From assembly GCA_903826405.1 (NCBI GenBank), contig CAIKEH010000008.1:81276-145275 (forward strand): a stretch of DNA of 64,000 bases, given 5' to 3'. Made by a program: the position numbers and the translations under genes. Of the stretch, positions 1 to 8,415 are shown piece by piece. Below the pieces are notes generated by a model, which did no database searches, was not told the DNA's origin, and was given only the letters and a program-made list of their open reading frames with translations. Numbering within the stretch: position 1 is the first letter of the stretch; every line of letters starts with the position of its first letter. The DNA is from an uncultured bacterium. Lineage in GTDB: Bacteria; Bacteroidota; Bacteroidia; Chitinophagales; Chitinophagaceae.

Positions 1-411
1 GGCCGCCTTGGCCTTTTCACTAACCGCATTCACCTTGAATCCGAATTTGTTCTTCAACTCACCATTACCCAGAATCTTGACCTTGTCGGTCTTGCTGATC
101 AGACCATTAACATACAAGTTCTCCAGATTGAATTCAGTGATGCCATATTTCTCGGCGATGGCTTCCACCTGTCCAAGATTGATCACTTTGAATTCTATGC
201 GGTTATTGTTCTTGAAACCACGCTTTGGGATACGGCGCTGGATAGGCATCTGTCCGCCTTCATGGCCGATCTTGTTCTTGAAACCGCTACGGCTCTGATG
301 ACCCTTGTTGCCTTTTGTTGAAGTTCCGCCTTTGCCGGATGCCTCACCGCGTCCAAGTCTTTTTTCTTTCTTAACAGCGCCTTTGGCAGGCCTTAATGAA
401 TGGAGTTTCAT
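1..411 (-). CDS. rplO: 50S ribosomal protein L15 (C-terminus outside window)
   Basis: L15 binds 23S rRNA late in large-subunit assembly. The 137 codons visible start MKLHSLRPAKGAVKKEKRLG and carry the Gly/Lys-rich L15 signature GKGGTSTKGNKGHQSRSG. The family is about 145-150 residues, so only a few C-terminal codons are missing beyond position 1. The start at 411 is the only one that fits the family N-terminus, and it is preceded by an A-rich stretch (AAAAAAAAGAAGC) rather than a Shine-Dalgarno. It follows rpmD by 81 bp; secY would be expected next on the left. The track ORFs here on the plus strand are shadows. Confidence 0.96.
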   Translation of the reverse strand, partial: MKLHSLRPAKGAVKKEKRLGRGEASGKGGTSTKGNKGHQSRSGFKNKIGHEGGQMPIQRRIPKRGFKNNNRIEFKVINLGQVEAIAEKYGITEFNLENLYVNGLISKTDKVKILGNGELKNKFGFKVNAVSEKAKAA

Positions 412-431
412 GCTTCTTTTTTTTACTCAAC

Positions 432-449
432 GCAGTTCCCTAAAACTGC
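432..449 (-). other. intercistronic hairpin, rpmD-rplO gap
   Basis: GCAGTT and AACTGC form a 6-bp stem with a 6-nt loop inside the 81-bp gap. No U-run follows, so it is not a typical terminator. It is one of a series of small hairpins in the longer gaps of this operon. Confidence 0.45.
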
Positions 450-492
450 TCGCTATTTCAATTTTCTTGCAGCAACCCTTAGGGCGGTATTA

Positions 493-672
493 CTACAGTT
501 CTTCCACCTTAACGAGATGGTTAACTTTGCGGACCATACCCAAAACCTGAGGAGTAGCTTCCACTTCAACGGTGGCACGTACCTTTTTCAAGCCAAGTGC
601 TTCCATCGTCCTCTTCTGTCGCTCAGACCTGTCGATGACGCTCTTCAGTTGGGTGATCTTGATCTTTTTCAT
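493..672 (-). CDS. rpmD: 50S ribosomal protein L30
   Basis: This 59-residue gene is too short for the ORF track. Reverse-strand translation gives MKKIKITQLKSVIDRSERQK at the start and NHLVKVEEL then TAG at the end, with the typical L30 core (RTMEALGLKKV, VLGMVRKVNHLV). L30 is a peripheral large-subunit protein of the ferredoxin-like fold. Its position between rpsE and rplO is the canonical spc order. Length matches the bacterial family (about 58-60). The gap to rpsE upstream is 61 bp. Confidence 0.95.
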   Translation of the reverse strand: MKKIKITQLKSVIDRSERQKRTMEALGLKKVRATVEVEATPQVLGMVRKVNHLVKVEEL

Positions 673-677
673 ATCTG

Positions 678-689
678 ACCCTTCCGGGT
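678..689 (-). other. short hairpin in rpsE-rpmD gap
   Basis: On the minus strand ACCC-GGAA-GGGT forms a 4-bp stem closed by a GNRA tetraloop just upstream of the rpmD start. It is weak alone and notable only as part of the series of intercistronic hairpins. Confidence 0.3.
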
Positions 690-733
690 ATTGTTTGGTT
701 CTTGTTTTTTATTTGGATTCAGCCCCGAATGGC

Positions 734-1252
734 TCAGCCGTTGAAGACCTTTTTCAAGGAGAGACTGCGCGTCTTGGATACGTGAATCGGCTCACGGAGC
801 ATGGCTAGCGCCTTGTATGTAGCCTTGACCACGTTATGAGGATTGGCGGATCCGAGTGATTTGGCCAATACGTCGGTGACACCGGCGCTTTCCAACACAG
901 CACGCATGCTGCCTCCGGCGATCACGCCAGTACCATGGGCAGCAGGCTTGATCAGTACTTTGGCAGCACCTTCCTTGGCCAACTGATCATGAGGGATCGT
1001 CCCTTTCATGATCGGAACTTTGATCAGATTCTTCTTGGCATCCTCGATTCCCTTGGTGATGGCTTCCTGAACTTCCTTGGCTTTGCCCAAGCCATGTCCA
1101 ACCACCCCGCCTTCATTGCCTACCACGACAAGAGCGGAGAAGCTGAATGCGCGCCCACCTTTGGTAGTCTTGACCACGCGGTTGATGGCCACCACTTTTT
1201 CCTTGAGTTCAAGATCACCGGCTTTAACCTTGTTTAAATTTACCTTTGACAT
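734..1252 (-). CDS. rpsE: 30S ribosomal protein S5
   Basis: S5 lies at the mRNA entry side of the small subunit and helps decoding fidelity and helicase activity. The 172 residues contain the S5 N-terminal double-stranded-RNA-binding-like domain (about residues 15-80, [20 protein letters not shown]) and the C-terminal domain ([19 protein letters not shown]). The ATG at 1252 gives [20 protein letters not shown], which has normal family length. It follows rplR after 35 bp and precedes rpmD. Nothing unusual was seen. Confidence 0.97.
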   Translation of the reverse strand: MSKVNLNKVKAGDLELKEKVVAINRVVKTTKGGRAFSFSALVVVGNEGGVVGHGLGKAKEVQEAITKGIEDAKKNLIKVPIMKGTIPHDQLAKEGAAKVLIKPAAHGTGVIAGGSMRAVLESAGVTDVLAKSLGSANPHNVVKATYKALAMLREPIHVSKTRSLSLKKVFNG

Positions 1253-1287
1253 GTATTCAGAAAGTTGATTGTTAGAAACTGTTTTGA

Positions 1288-1641
1288 TCAGAATTTGAGT
1301 CCGCCTTCACGAGCACCTTCAGCGACGGCTTTTACACGACCATGATATAGATAGCCGCCACGGTCGAAAACACAGGATTCCAAACCCAGTGCGATGGCTT
1401 TCCTGGCAATGGCCTGACCTACTAGACCGCTTTTGGAGGTCTTGTTCACCTTCTGTGCCGCAACGTCCTTGTCCCGGGAAGAGGCGGAGGCAATGGTCAC
1501 TCCATTGTCATCGTCGATCAGTTGTGCATAGATCTCGTTATTGCTTCTGAAAACACTCAGCCGAGGCCTGACCGCCGTACCGGAGACCTTCTTACGGATC
1601 CTGTATCTGATCTTCTGTCTGCTTACCACTTTTGCGTCCAT
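1288..1641 (-). CDS. rplR: 50S ribosomal protein L18
   Basis: L18 binds 5S rRNA and docks it, with L5, into the central protuberance. The 117-residue product has the basic N-terminus ([20 protein letters not shown]) and the core [19 protein letters not shown], and ends GAREGGLKF as L18 proteins typically do. It has normal length and an ATG start. It sits between rplF (80 bp upstream) and rpsE. Confidence 0.97.
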   Translation of the reverse strand: MDAKVVSRQKIRYRIRKKVSGTAVRPRLSVFRSNNEIYAQLIDDDNGVTIASASSRDKDVAAQKVNKTSKSGLVGQAIARKAIALGLESCVFDRGGYLYHGRVKAVAEGAREGGLKF

Positions 1642-1656
1642 GATTTCTGTTTTACA

Positions 1657-1673
1657 GCCTGGAATGGCCAGGC
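1657..1673 (-). other. intercistronic hairpin, rplF-rplR gap
   Basis: GCCTGG and CCAGGC pair in a 6-bp GC-rich stem with a 5-nt loop. A second inverted repeat, GGATGG (1690-1695) with CCATCC (1708-1713), lies in the same 80-bp gap. Neither is followed by a U-tract. Confidence 0.5.
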
Positions 1674-1721
1674 ATTTGACTTATGAAAGGGATGGTCTTT
1701 CAAGCGGCCATCCGGCTATTA

Positions 1722-2279
1722 TTATTTGCTGCCAGCGGCCTTGCCAGCTTTACGGCGGATGAATTCACCTTTGTATTTGACACCCTTGCCTTTGTAAGGC
1801 TCGGGTTTGCGCAGGCCGCGGATCTTTGCCGCTACTTGACCAAGCAATTGTTTGTCTGATCCTTCCAGAACTATCCTGGGGTTGTCGCCCTTCTCCTGCG
1901 AAGTCGCCACTTTGATCTCTTTGGGAACCTCGAAGATGATATTATGAGAATAGCCGAGCGAAAGGTCCAGCAGGTTTCCCTGGTTGGATGCCTTGAAGCC
2001 CACACCGACCAGTTCCATTTCTTTTTTGAAACCATCGGTGACACCTTTCACCATATTGTTCACGAGTGAACGGTACAGACCATGCATGGCACGATGACGG
2101 ATCTGATCCGTGGGGCGGGAGAATTCGATCTGACCCTCTTTCACTTCCACGATGATGTCGCGGTCGATGGACTGCTTCAGTTCTCCTTTAGGCCCCTTGA
2201 TTGCGATCAGGTTATCTTTTCCAACAGTGATGGTTACACCAGTTGGAAGTAGTACCGGCTTTTTTCCTATTCGAGACAT
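1722..2279 (-). CDS. rplF: 50S ribosomal protein L6
   Basis: L6 sits near the GTPase-associated centre and sarcin-ricin loop. The 185 residues start MSRIGKKPVLLPTGVTITVG and contain the two L6 repeats and the conserved LRKPEPYKGKGVKYKGEFIR C-terminal signature, plus the short Ala/Lys tail typical of Bacteroidota L6. The frame is complete. It lies 110 bp downstream of rpsH, the longest gap inside the spc part. Confidence 0.97.
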   Translation of the reverse strand: MSRIGKKPVLLPTGVTITVGKDNLIAIKGPKGELKQSIDRDIIVEVKEGQIEFSRPTDQIRHRAMHGLYRSLVNNMVKGVTDGFKKEMELVGVGFKASNQGNLLDLSLGYSHNIIFEVPKEIKVATSQEKGDNPRIVLEGSDKQLLGQVAAKIRGLRKPEPYKGKGVKYKGEFIRRKAGKAAGSK

Positions 2280-2313
2280 AGACGTTATTTTTTTATTTTG
2301 TTATATTGGCGTT

Positions 2314-2336
2314 CCCGGGTTCAGCCCCGTCCCAGG
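2314..2336 (-). other. intercistronic hairpin, rpsH-rplF gap
   Basis: On the minus strand CCTGGG can pair with CCCGGG (one G-U pair) around an 11-nt loop, within the 110-bp gap. No U-run follows. Confidence 0.35.
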
Positions 2337-2389
2337 CTTGTATGGTCAGGATCGCAGTTCTCAAGTGTAATTTCGGACGCTGTGCCACC

Positions 2390-2788
2390 TTAATAGATGT
2401 AACAGAGCACCTCACCGCCGACATTCTGCGACTTCGCATCCTTGTCGGTCATAACACCCTTGGAAGTGGAGATGATCGCCACACCCAGTCCGTTCTTGAC
2501 ACGTTTGAAATCAGCCGGCTTCGAATACTGACGCAGACCAGGGCGGCTCACTCTTTCAAGCGTCTTGATGGCCGGCTCTTTGGACGTGGGATCGTATTTG
2601 AGGGCTATCTTGATCACGCCCTGCTTATTGTCGTCCTCGAATTTGTACTTCAGGATGTATCCCTGATTGTACAAGATCTCAGTCATGCGCTTCTTCAACT
2701 TTGAGGCGGGTATCTCAACGATGCGATGACCGGCCATCTGTGCATTCCGGATCCGGGTCAGGAAATCTGCAATAGGATCTGTTATCAT
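2390..2788 (-). CDS. rpsH: 30S ribosomal protein S8
   Basis: S8 binds the central domain of 16S rRNA and, in enterobacteria, is the translational repressor of the spc operon. The 132 residues start [20 protein letters not shown], a strong S8 signature, and end with [20 protein letters not shown] before EVLCYIY, the conserved C-terminal RNA-binding region. Start and length are normal. It is followed by rplF and preceded by rpsN. Whether S8 regulates here is not visible from the sequence. Confidence 0.97.
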   Translation of the reverse strand: MITDPIADFLTRIRNAQMAGHRIVEIPASKLKKRMTEILYNQGYILKYKFEDDNKQGVIKIALKYDPTSKEPAIKTLERVSRPGLRQYSKPADFKRVKNGLGVAIISTSKGVMTDKDAKSQNVGGEVLCYIY

Positions 2789-2843
2789 GTTTTATCCTCA
2801 TTTGTCCCCCATCAGGAGGAATGGTTCATGTACTTGTTTACTT

Positions 2844-2859
2844 CCCGTATGTACACGGG
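2844..2859 (-). other. intercistronic hairpin, rpsN-rpsH gap
   Basis: CCCGT and ACGGG form a 5-bp stem with a 6-nt loop in the 80-bp gap. Confidence 0.45.
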
Positions 2860-2868
2860 CAGTTTATC

Positions 2869-3138
2869 TTACCAGCTCGCCTTGGTCACTCCGGGGATCT
2901 TGCCCATCAGTGCCATGTCACGGAAAGTCACGCGGGATATGCCGAAATAACGCATATATCCTCTTGGACGTCCTGAAAGCTGGCACCTGTTCTTGAGGCG
3001 TACCTTGGAGGAGTTCCTGGGAAGTTCGTCGAGTTTCTGCCATTCGCCGGCGGCTTTGAGTGCAGCGCGCTTGGCGGCGTACTTGACGACCATTTTCTCC
3101 CTTTTTCGTTGCCTGGCCTTTACTGATTCTTTTGCCAT
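2869..3138 (-). CDS. rpsN: 30S ribosomal protein S14, zinc-free long form
   Basis: S14 is a late-assembling small-subunit head protein. I set the start at the ATG at 3138 ([20 protein letters not shown]), giving 89 residues, the usual length of the zinc-independent form. The track extends 16 codons upstream from a GTG, but that segment is not family-like. The C-terminal core [18 protein letters not shown] is conserved, and the CxxC pairs of the zinc form are absent. It sits between rplE and rpsH. Confidence 0.96.
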   Translation of the reverse strand: MAKESVKARQRKREKMVVKYAAKRAALKAAGEWQKLDELPRNSSKVRLKNRCQLSGRPRGYMRYFGISRVTFRDMALMGKIPGVTKASW

Positions 3139-3166
3139 AGTTGTCGTTTCCTTTTCAGATGCCATG

Positions 3167-3179
3167 CCGCCAAGGGCGG
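3167..3179 (-). other. intercistronic hairpin, rplE-rpsN gap
   Basis: CCGCC and GGCGG pair in a 5-bp all-GC stem over a 3-nt loop, about 30 bp upstream of the rpsN start. The flank ATGCCGCC recurs in the rpsQ-rpmC gap hairpin. Confidence 0.4.
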
Positions 3180-3200
3180 TGCGCACCTGTTATGATTGAA

Positions 3201-3770
3201 TTAATCTTTCCTCATGTTTTTGAAGGGCATGCCCATTTCCTTGAGCAGTTCATAGGCCTCTTCGTTCGTGTTGGCAGTGGTCACAAAAGTGATGTCCATC
3301 CCCGTGATCTTGGTAATCTTATCGATGTCTACCTCGGGGAAGATGATCTGCTCGGTCACTCCAAGTGTATAGTTGCCACGTCCGTCGAAGGATTTGTCGT
3401 TTACCCCTTTGAAATCACGGACACGGGGTAGTGAAGCGGAGACAAATCGATCAAGGAACTCATACATCTTGGTTCCACGCAAGGTTACCCTGGCGCCGAT
3501 CGGCATGTTCTTTCTCAGTTTGAAGTTGGAGATATCCTTCTTAGACATGGTCGGAACGGCTTTCTGGCCGGTGATGAGAGTCATCTCATCCACCGCGACA
3601 TCGATCATTTTCTTATCGGCCACTGCGCCGTTGACGCCCCTGTTCAGGCATATCTTCTCCAAACGAGGCACCTGCATGATGCTCTTGTATTGGAATTTCT
3701 TCATGAGAGTAGGAACGACTTCGTCCTTATACTTCGTATGCAGTCTGGGTTTGTAGGCTATGGTACTCAT
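3201..3770 (-). CDS. rplE: 50S ribosomal protein L5
   Basis: L5 carries 5S rRNA into the central protuberance and contacts P-site tRNA. The 189-residue product shows [20 protein letters not shown], the [20 protein letters not shown] segment and the [10 protein letters not shown] signature. Its ATG overlaps the rplX stop by 4 bp (ATGA), which points to translational coupling between L24 and L5. This is the only overlap within the ribosomal cluster. Confidence 0.97.
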   Translation of the reverse strand: MSTIAYKPRLHTKYKDEVVPTLMKKFQYKSIMQVPRLEKICLNRGVNGAVADKKMIDVAVDEMTLITGQKAVPTMSKKDISNFKLRKNMPIGARVTLRGTKMYEFLDRFVSASLPRVRDFKGVNDKSFDGRGNYTLGVTEQIIFPEVDIDKITKITGMDITFVTTANTNEEAYELLKEMGMPFKNMRKD

Positions 3771-4105
3771 TTTATGACCTCCCCTGATTTTTTACTGATG
3801 CGGACCAATTTTCCCGTCTCGCGGCTGCGCTTCACCTTGGTGGGCTCACCTTTCTTGGCATCCCACAGCATGACGTTGCTGATGTGGATCGACGCTTCCT
3901 TCTTGACCAGACCACCCTTTGTGTTGGACGCGGATGGCTTGGTGTGGCGGGTGATGATGTTGACTCCTTCCACAAGAACACGTGACTTTTCAGGATAAAC
4001 CTCCAGCACCTTGTGGGGCTTCTTGAGATCCCTGTCTTCACCGGCGATCACCACTACGGTGTCCCCCTTCTTGATGTTGAACTTGTCTTTGAATCTGTTG
4101 CTCAT
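3767..4105 (-). CDS. rplX: 50S ribosomal protein L24
   Basis: L24 starts large-subunit assembly by binding the 5' end of 23S rRNA. The 112 residues contain the KOW motif region ([20 protein letters not shown]) and the L24 core [20 protein letters not shown]. The start at 4105 ([15 protein letters not shown]) suits the family. Its stop overlaps the rplE start by 4 bp. The second track ORF at 3832-4041 is another frame of the same DNA. Confidence 0.97.
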   Translation of the reverse strand: MSNRFKDKFNIKKGDTVVVIAGEDRDLKKPHKVLEVYPEKSRVLVEGVNIITRHTKPSASNTKGGLVKKEASIHISNVMLWDAKKGEPTKVKRSRETGKLVRISKKSGEVIK

Positions 4106-4131
4106 TTGTCTTATGGTTTACACCCTTTGCA

Positions 4132-4145
4132 GGGTCATTTCGTCT
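4132..4145 (-). other. intercistronic hairpin, rplN-rplX gap
   Basis: ACCCT and AGGGT form a 5-bp stem with a 4-nt loop inside the 62-bp gap. No U-run follows. Confidence 0.4.
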
Positions 4146-4167
4146 ATTCGTTCCTGATACCTTCTGA

Positions 4168-4536
4168 TCACAGCACTTCAGGAGCGAGGGAGATGATCTT
4201 CATGTATCCCTTGTCCCGAAGTTCACGGGCGACCGGGCCGAAGATGCGAGTACCCCTTGGCTCATCTGATGGATTCAATAGTACCACTGCATTGTCATCG
4301 AACCGGATGTAAGAACCGTCCTTACGGCGCAGTTTCTTTTTGGTACGTACGATGACGGCCTTGGTCACGGTACCTTTTTTGATACCTCCCGCGGGAATGG
4401 CATCCTTGACGGTGACCACGATCTTGTCACCTATCTTGGCATAGTCCTGGCCGCTGTTACCGAGTACGCGGATGCAAAGCACTTCCTTGGCGCCACTATT
4501 GTCTGCTACATTCAATCTGGATTCCTGCTGAATCAT
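4168..4536 (-). CDS. rplN: 50S ribosomal protein L14
   Basis: L14 lies at the subunit interface and bridges to 16S rRNA. I chose the ATG at 4536 ([20 protein letters not shown]), which gives the universal 122 residues; the eight extra track codons upstream are not L14. Conserved segments include [20 protein letters not shown] and the C-terminal [20 protein letters not shown]. Neighbours are rpsQ (80 bp upstream) and rplX, the standard order. Confidence 0.97.
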   Translation of the reverse strand: MIQQESRLNVADNSGAKEVLCIRVLGNSGQDYAKIGDKIVVTVKDAIPAGGIKKGTVTKAVIVRTKKKLRRKDGSYIRFDDNAVVLLNPSDEPRGTRIFGPVARELRDKGYMKIISLAPEVL

Positions 4537-4551
4537 CTTATTTGGCTTTGA

Positions 4552-4570
4552 GCCCGGCAAAAAGTCGGGC
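4552..4570 (-). other. intercistronic hairpin, rpsQ-rplN gap
   Basis: GCCCG and CGGGC pair over a 9-nt loop in the 80-bp gap. A separate 10-nt palindrome GTCCATGGAC lies at 4586-4595. Confidence 0.35.
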
Positions 4571-4616
4571 AGTTAATATTCTGACGTCCATGGACCGTAA
4601 GGGCCCAGGACCAAAC

Positions 4617-4874
4617 TCATTTGGCTTTCTCCAGGATCTCCACGAGTCTCCAACGCTTGGTTTTGCTGAGGGGTCGGGTTTCCATGATCTTCACCACATC
4701 ACCCGTCCGGGCTTCGCTCTGCTCGTCGTGCGCATGGAACTTGGTGGTCTTCTTGACGAATTTCCCATAGATCGGGTGCTTCACTTTCCTCTCCACGGCT
4801 ACGGTGATGGTCTTGTCCATCTTGTTGCTGCTGACCACACCGGTCTTCGTTTTGCGGATTTTTCTTTCAACCAT
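4617..4874 (-). CDS. rpsQ: 30S ribosomal protein S17
   Basis: S17 is an OB-fold protein binding the 5' domain of 16S rRNA. The 85-residue product starts [20 protein letters not shown] and has the signature [20 protein letters not shown] followed by the [20 protein letters not shown] region. Length and start are normal. It is located between rpmC (77 bp upstream) and rplN. Confidence 0.97.
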   Translation of the reverse strand: MVERKIRKTKTGVVSSNKMDKTITVAVERKVKHPIYGKFVKKTTKFHAHDEQSEARTGDVVKIMETRPLSKTKRWRLVEILEKAK

Positions 4875-4894
4875 TGTGCGACTTTTTCTGTTTC

Positions 4895-4910
4895 GGGCGG
4901 CATGCCGCCC
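4895..4910 (-). other. perfect GC palindrome in rpmC-rpsQ gap
   Basis: GGGCGGCATGCCGCCC is a 16-nt perfect inverted repeat, which folds as a 6-bp GC stem with a CATG loop. It is the strongest of the intercistronic hairpins, about 20 nt upstream of the rpsQ start. No U-tract follows. Confidence 0.55.
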
Positions 4911-4951
4911 ATTTGTTATGGATGCGCAGGAACAAGTCCTGCTGTATACAT

Positions 4952-5161
4952 TTATGCGTTCAGGCTTCTTTTCTTCAATTCTGTCTTCAACCTTGCCACT
5001 TCCCTGCGCAATATTCGGATGCTCACCGGATTCTCCAGCGGGGAGATCCCGTGGGCGAAGCTGAGTTTCTTGAGGCGAAGTTCGTCTTCGCTGATCCTGG
5101 CCTTCAGGTCGTTCTCGTTCATGCCGGTCAGGCTCTTCAGGAAATCTGTCGTCTTGGACAT
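4952..5161 (-). CDS. rpmC: 50S ribosomal protein L29
   Basis: L29 is a small two-helix protein at the peptide exit tunnel rim near L23. The 69 residues ([20 protein letters not shown]...) have the helical hairpin pattern, with the conserved [21 protein letters not shown]-terminal helix. It sits immediately after rplP (26 bp) and before rpsQ, the canonical L16-L29-S17 order. Confidence 0.95.
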   Translation of the reverse strand: MSKTTDFLKSLTGMNENDLKARISEDELRLKKLSFAHGISPLENPVSIRILRREVARLKTELKKRSLNA

Positions 5162-5187
5162 GGTATCTGTTTTACTGTTCTGGTTAA

Positions 5188-5607
5188 TTATTCAGCATAA
5201 TCCCTACGGATAATGAACTGGGTCTTGATCGGCAGTTTGGCTGCGGCCAGTTCCATGGCTTCGCGGGCAACCTGAGAAGTCACACCATCTGCTTCGAAAA
5301 GGATACGTCCGGGTTCAACGACGGCTGCCCAGAATTCGGGGTTGCCTTTACCCTTACCCATCCTCACTTCGGCAGGCTTACGGGTAATGGGTTTATCGGG
5401 GAAGATGCGGATCCAGACATTACCCTCACGCTTCATGGCACGGGTCATCGCCTGACGGGCCGATTCGATCTGCCTGTTGGTGAGCCAGATAGGTTCGAGC
5501 GCCTTCAGTCCGAATGAGCCGAAGGAAAGCGTGGTGCCTCTCTTGGCGACCGAACGTATGCGCCCTTTCTGCGCTTTCCTGTGTTTTGATCTTTTCGGTT
5601 GTAACAT
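5188..5607 (-). CDS. rplP: 50S ribosomal protein L16
   Basis: L16 lines the A-site tRNA pocket of the large subunit. The 139 residues start [20 protein letters not shown] and contain [20 protein letters not shown] and [20 protein letters not shown], all strong L16 signatures. The start is unambiguous. It lies between rpsC and rpmC. Confidence 0.97.
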   Translation of the reverse strand: MLQPKRSKHRKAQKGRIRSVAKRGTTLSFGSFGLKALEPIWLTNRQIESARQAMTRAMKREGNVWIRIFPDKPITRKPAEVRMGKGKGNPEFWAAVVEPGRILFEADGVTSQVAREAMELAAAKLPIKTQFIIRRDYAE

Positions 5608-5648
5608 GTTGAATATTATTTCAGCTTACTCTTATAATGGTTATGTCC

Positions 5649-5663
5649 ATCGGCGATTCCGAT
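5649..5663 (-). other. hairpin at the end of rpsC
   Basis: ATCGG and CCGAT form a 5-bp stem with a 5-nt loop that touches the rpsC stop codon, in the 55-bp rpsC-rplP gap. Confidence 0.35.
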
Positions 5664-6424
5664 CAGCCCCTCCTGTCTTTCCGGTCACCACCACCTCTGC
5701 GGTCGCGACGGTCATCACGTGGCGGCTCACGGCGCTCGCGGCGGTCTGAGACCTCACTTTTGCCACCGATGAAATTCGGGTTGAGATCGCGCTTCGCCAA
5801 TACTTCACCTTTACAAATCCAAACCTTGATACCGATCTTTCCATAAACGGTCAACGCGAAAAGCGATGCATAGTCGATATCCATGCGGAAAGTATGGAGA
5901 GGGACGCGTCCTTGCTTGATCTCTTCCGAACGGGCGATCTCCGCACCACCGATGCGACCACTTACCTTAATCTTGATCCCCTCAGCACCCATGCGCAGTG
6001 AGGAAGCGATGGCCATCTTGATGGCACGTTTGTAGTTGATGCGATTCTCGATCTGCTTGGCAATGGTGTCGGCCACGATGTTGGCATCCAGTTCAGGACG
6101 ACGGATCTCCAGGATATTGATCTGCACATCTTCCTTTCCGGTGAGTTTCTTCAGTTCCTCCTTGATCCTGTCCACCTCACCTCCACCCTTGCCAATAATG
6201 ATACCGGGTTTGCTGGTGTGGATGGTCACAATCAGTTTGTTCAGCGTACGCTCAATCACGATCTTGGAGATGCCCCCTTTGTTGATACGGGCCATCAGGT
6301 AAGAACGAATCTTGTTGTCCTCGATGAGTTTGGAGGAAAAATCCTTCTTGTTGCCGTACCAGTTGCTCTCCCATCCGCGGATGATGCCTAATCTGTTACC
6401 AATCGGGTTGGTTTTCTGACCCAT
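5663..6424 (-). CDS. rpsC: 30S ribosomal protein S3 with charged C-terminal tail
   Basis: S3 forms part of the mRNA entry channel. The 253 residues start [20 protein letters not shown]. They contain the KH domain with the GxxG-type loop at about residues 74-84 ([11 protein letters not shown]) and the S3 C-terminal domain ([20 protein letters not shown]). The last 25 or so residues are almost purely Arg, Asp, Glu and Gly ([19 protein letters not shown]), a low-complexity tail longer than in enterobacterial S3 (233 residues). It is followed by rplP and preceded 18 bp away by rplV. Confidence 0.97.
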   Translation of the reverse strand: MGQKTNPIGNRLGIIRGWESNWYGNKKDFSSKLIEDNKIRSYLMARINKGGISKIVIERTLNKLIVTIHTSKPGIIIGKGGGEVDRIKEELKKLTGKEDVQINILEIRRPELDANIVADTIAKQIENRINYKRAIKMAIASSLRMGAEGIKIKVSGRIGGAEIARSEEIKQGRVPLHTFRMDIDYASLFALTVYGKIGIKVWICKGEVLAKRDLNPNFIGGKSEVSDRRERREPPRDDRRDRRGGGDRKDRRG

Positions 6425-6442
6425 GTATTACGATTTGAGATG

Positions 6443-6790
6443 TTAGTTTTTTGATTCTAGCGCGTCCACGATGACCGTAACGTGATTACTCCGTTTCCTG
6501 ATTTTGTAGGCACGACCTTGAGGAGCGGGAAGCATACGCTTGATGGTACGGGCTCCATCAACGAAGATGGTCTTTACGACGAGTCCGCTCACATCGCCAC
6601 CTTCGTTCTTCTGCTTCCAGTTGCTGACGGCAGATAGGACGAGCTTACGCAGGGGAGTAGCGCTGTGCTGGGGATGATGTTCCAGCATACCTACAGCTTT
6701 TTCGACATTCAGTCCACGTATCGCATCGGCCAGCAAACGCATTTTTCGGGGCGATGTGGGATAATTCCTCAGTTTGGCTATTGCTTCCAT
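6443..6790 (-). CDS. rplV: 50S ribosomal protein L22
   Basis: L22 extends a beta-hairpin into the peptide exit tunnel. The 115 residues start MEAIAKLRNYPTSPRKMRLL and contain the tunnel hairpin region around KRMLPAPQGRAYKIRKRSNH. No change at the known macrolide-associated hairpin can be judged without an alignment. Standard position between rpsS and rpsC. Confidence 0.97.
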   Translation of the reverse strand: MEAIAKLRNYPTSPRKMRLLADAIRGLNVEKAVGMLEHHPQHSATPLRKLVLSAVSNWKQKNEGGDVSGLVVKTIFVDGARTIKRMLPAPQGRAYKIRKRSNHVTVIVDALESKN

Positions 6791-6807
6791 ATTGATTCAT
6801 TTGTCCA

Positions 6808-6829
6808 TTGCGGCGTCTGACCACCGCAA
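6808..6829 (-). other. intercistronic hairpin, rpsS-rplV gap
   Basis: TTGCGG and CCGCAA form a 6-bp stem with a 10-nt loop inside the 44-bp gap, filling half of it. Confidence 0.4.
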
Positions 6830-6834
6830 GGTCA

Positions 6835-7107
6835 TTAAGCTATTTTCTTGCTTGAGTGTCCTTTGAAATTCCGGGTAGGTGCGAACTCACCCAACTTGTG
6901 GCCTACCATGAATTCTGTCACGTATACAGGAATGAATTTGTTCCCATTGTGTACGGCGAAAGTATGTCCAACGAAATCCGGGGTGATGGTGCTCCGACGG
7001 CTCCAGGTCTTGATGACAGACTTTTTGGATTTACCATCATTGATCGCCAGGACTTTGTTCTCCAAGCTGGCCTCTACATAAGGTCCTTTTTTTATTGAAC
7101 GAGCCAT
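6835..7107 (-). CDS. rpsS: 30S ribosomal protein S19
   Basis: S19 binds the 16S head with S13 and contacts the A-site finger. The 90 residues start [20 protein letters not shown] and carry [20 protein letters not shown] and the [20 protein letters not shown] signature. Complete and typical. Between rplB (40 bp upstream) and rplV. Confidence 0.97.
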   Translation of the reverse strand: MARSIKKGPYVEASLENKVLAINDGKSKKSVIKTWSRRSTITPDFVGHTFAVHNGNKFIPVYVTEFMVGHKLGEFAPTRNFKGHSSKKIA

Positions 7108-7147
7108 TGTACAGCTATTTGTGTTTTATTCTGATTCCGTTTCTAGG

Positions 7148-7987
7148 TTATTTGGGCAGTTTGGAACCGTCCTTGCGCTGAAGGATCAGTTTGTTGCTAC
7201 CCTTGTGCTTGGTACGTGTCTTCTCTCCTTTGGCGTATTTACCCGTACGGCTTCTCGGATGCCCGCCAGAGGATTTGCCCTCACCACCACCCATGGGGTG
7301 ATCCACGGGGTTCATAGCCACACCACGAGTACGTGGACGAATGCCTCTCCACCTGTTGCGACCTGCCTTGCCCATGCTCTGCAGGTTATGATCTGAATTG
7401 GATAAGACACCTACGGTAGCTGCACAATTGATGAGCACCTTGCGGAGTTCACCAGAAGGCATTTTCAGTACGGCGTATTTTTCTTCTTTGTTGGTGAGTT
7501 GTGAAGATGCCCCGGCACTGCGTGCGATCTTACCACCCTGACCAGGTTGCATCTCGATATTGTGAACATTGGTGCCGAGTGGCATGAATTTCAACTGAAG
7601 CATGTTTCCCACTTCAGGAGCTACATCATCGCCGCTGATGACGGTCATGCCCACCTCAAGACCCTGAGGAGCCAGGATATAGCGTTTCTCACCATCTACA
7701 TAATTCAAGAGTGCTATGAAAGCCGTACGGTTGGGATCATACTCGATGGTGGCCACGGTGGCCGGAATGTTCTTCTTATCGCGTTTGAAGTCAATCTGAC
7801 GGTACATTTTCTTATGACCGCCACCGATGTAGCGCATGGCCCTTCGGCCCTGGAAGTTGCGTCCACCCGTGGATTTCACTTTCTCCAGCAGGCTCTTTTC
7901 GGGGACGTCGGAAGTGATCTCCGCATAAGAGTTTCCGATCCTCCACCGGGTGCCTGCCGTTACCGGTTTGTATTTTTTCAGTGCCAT
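7148..7987 (-). CDS. rplB: 50S ribosomal protein L2
   Basis: L2 is needed for subunit association and peptidyl-transferase centre integrity. The 279-residue product starts [20 protein letters not shown]. It contains the conserved C-terminal [18 protein letters not shown] segment, which keeps the functional His of the DHP motif, and the basic tail. Length is a little above the E. coli 273. Located between rplW (95 bp) and rpsS. The long plus-strand ORF over it is a shadow. Confidence 0.97.
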   Translation of the reverse strand: MALKKYKPVTAGTRWRIGNSYAEITSDVPEKSLLEKVKSTGGRNFQGRRAMRYIGGGHKKMYRQIDFKRDKKNIPATVATIEYDPNRTAFIALLNYVDGEKRYILAPQGLEVGMTVISGDDVAPEVGNMLQLKFMPLGTNVHNIEMQPGQGGKIARSAGASSQLTNKEEKYAVLKMPSGELRKVLINCAATVGVLSNSDHNLQSMGKAGRNRWRGIRPRTRGVAMNPVDHPMGGGEGKSSGGHPRSRTGKYAKGEKTRTKHKGSNKLILQRKDGSKLPK

Positions 7988-8036
7988 GATTCAGTCTTTT
8001 CCGCTTTCGCGACGTTTTTATGTTTTGCAATATTTG

Positions 8037-8047
8037 CGGCCTTGCCG
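8037..8047 (-). other. short hairpin in rplW-rplB gap
   Basis: CGGC-CTT-GCCG forms a 4-bp stem with a 3-nt loop in the 95-bp gap. Weak alone. Confidence 0.25.
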
Positions 8048-8082
8048 GCCATTCATTCTTCTGGTTATCGATCCCGATGGGA

Positions 8083-8382
8083 TCAGATATTGGCATAGAG
8101 GTCTATCGACTCCCCGTCAGCGACGGTCACGTATGCCTTCTTATATGCAGGTTTCATGCCTTTGATGGCACCAGCCTTGGTCATGCGTGACTTGCTTTTG
8201 CCAGGGACAACGGACGTTTTCACATCCTCCACATTGACACCATAGAAATCTTCAACAGCTTTCTTGATCTCGAGTTTGTTGGCCTGACGAGCAACACGAA
8301 AAGAATAGGTCCTGCGTTTTTCTTGCAGGAGATTCGCCTTTTCCGTGAGCAGGGGCTTTATCAACACTTCAGCCAATTTCAT
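8083..8382 (-). CDS. rplW: 50S ribosomal protein L23
   Basis: L23 is the exit-tunnel docking site for trigger factor and signal recognition particle. The 99 residues start MKLAEVLIKPLLTEKANLLQ, with the expected KPLLTEKA motif, then KLEIKKAVEDFYGVNVEDVK and the basic KSRMTKAG loop. The start at 8382 is family-like. Lies 33 bp after rplD. Confidence 0.96.
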   Translation of the reverse strand: MKLAEVLIKPLLTEKANLLQEKRRTYSFRVARQANKLEIKKAVEDFYGVNVEDVKTSVVPGKSKSRMTKAGAIKGMKPAYKKAYVTVADGESIDLYANI

Positions 8383-8415
8383 ATTATCCGATTTGAGATA
8401 TTAAAGTTTGTTTTC

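Noticed and set aside
4542-5213. 223-codon plus-strand ORF
   Set aside because: Covers rpsQ and rpmC on the other strand plus gaps; no recognisable features.
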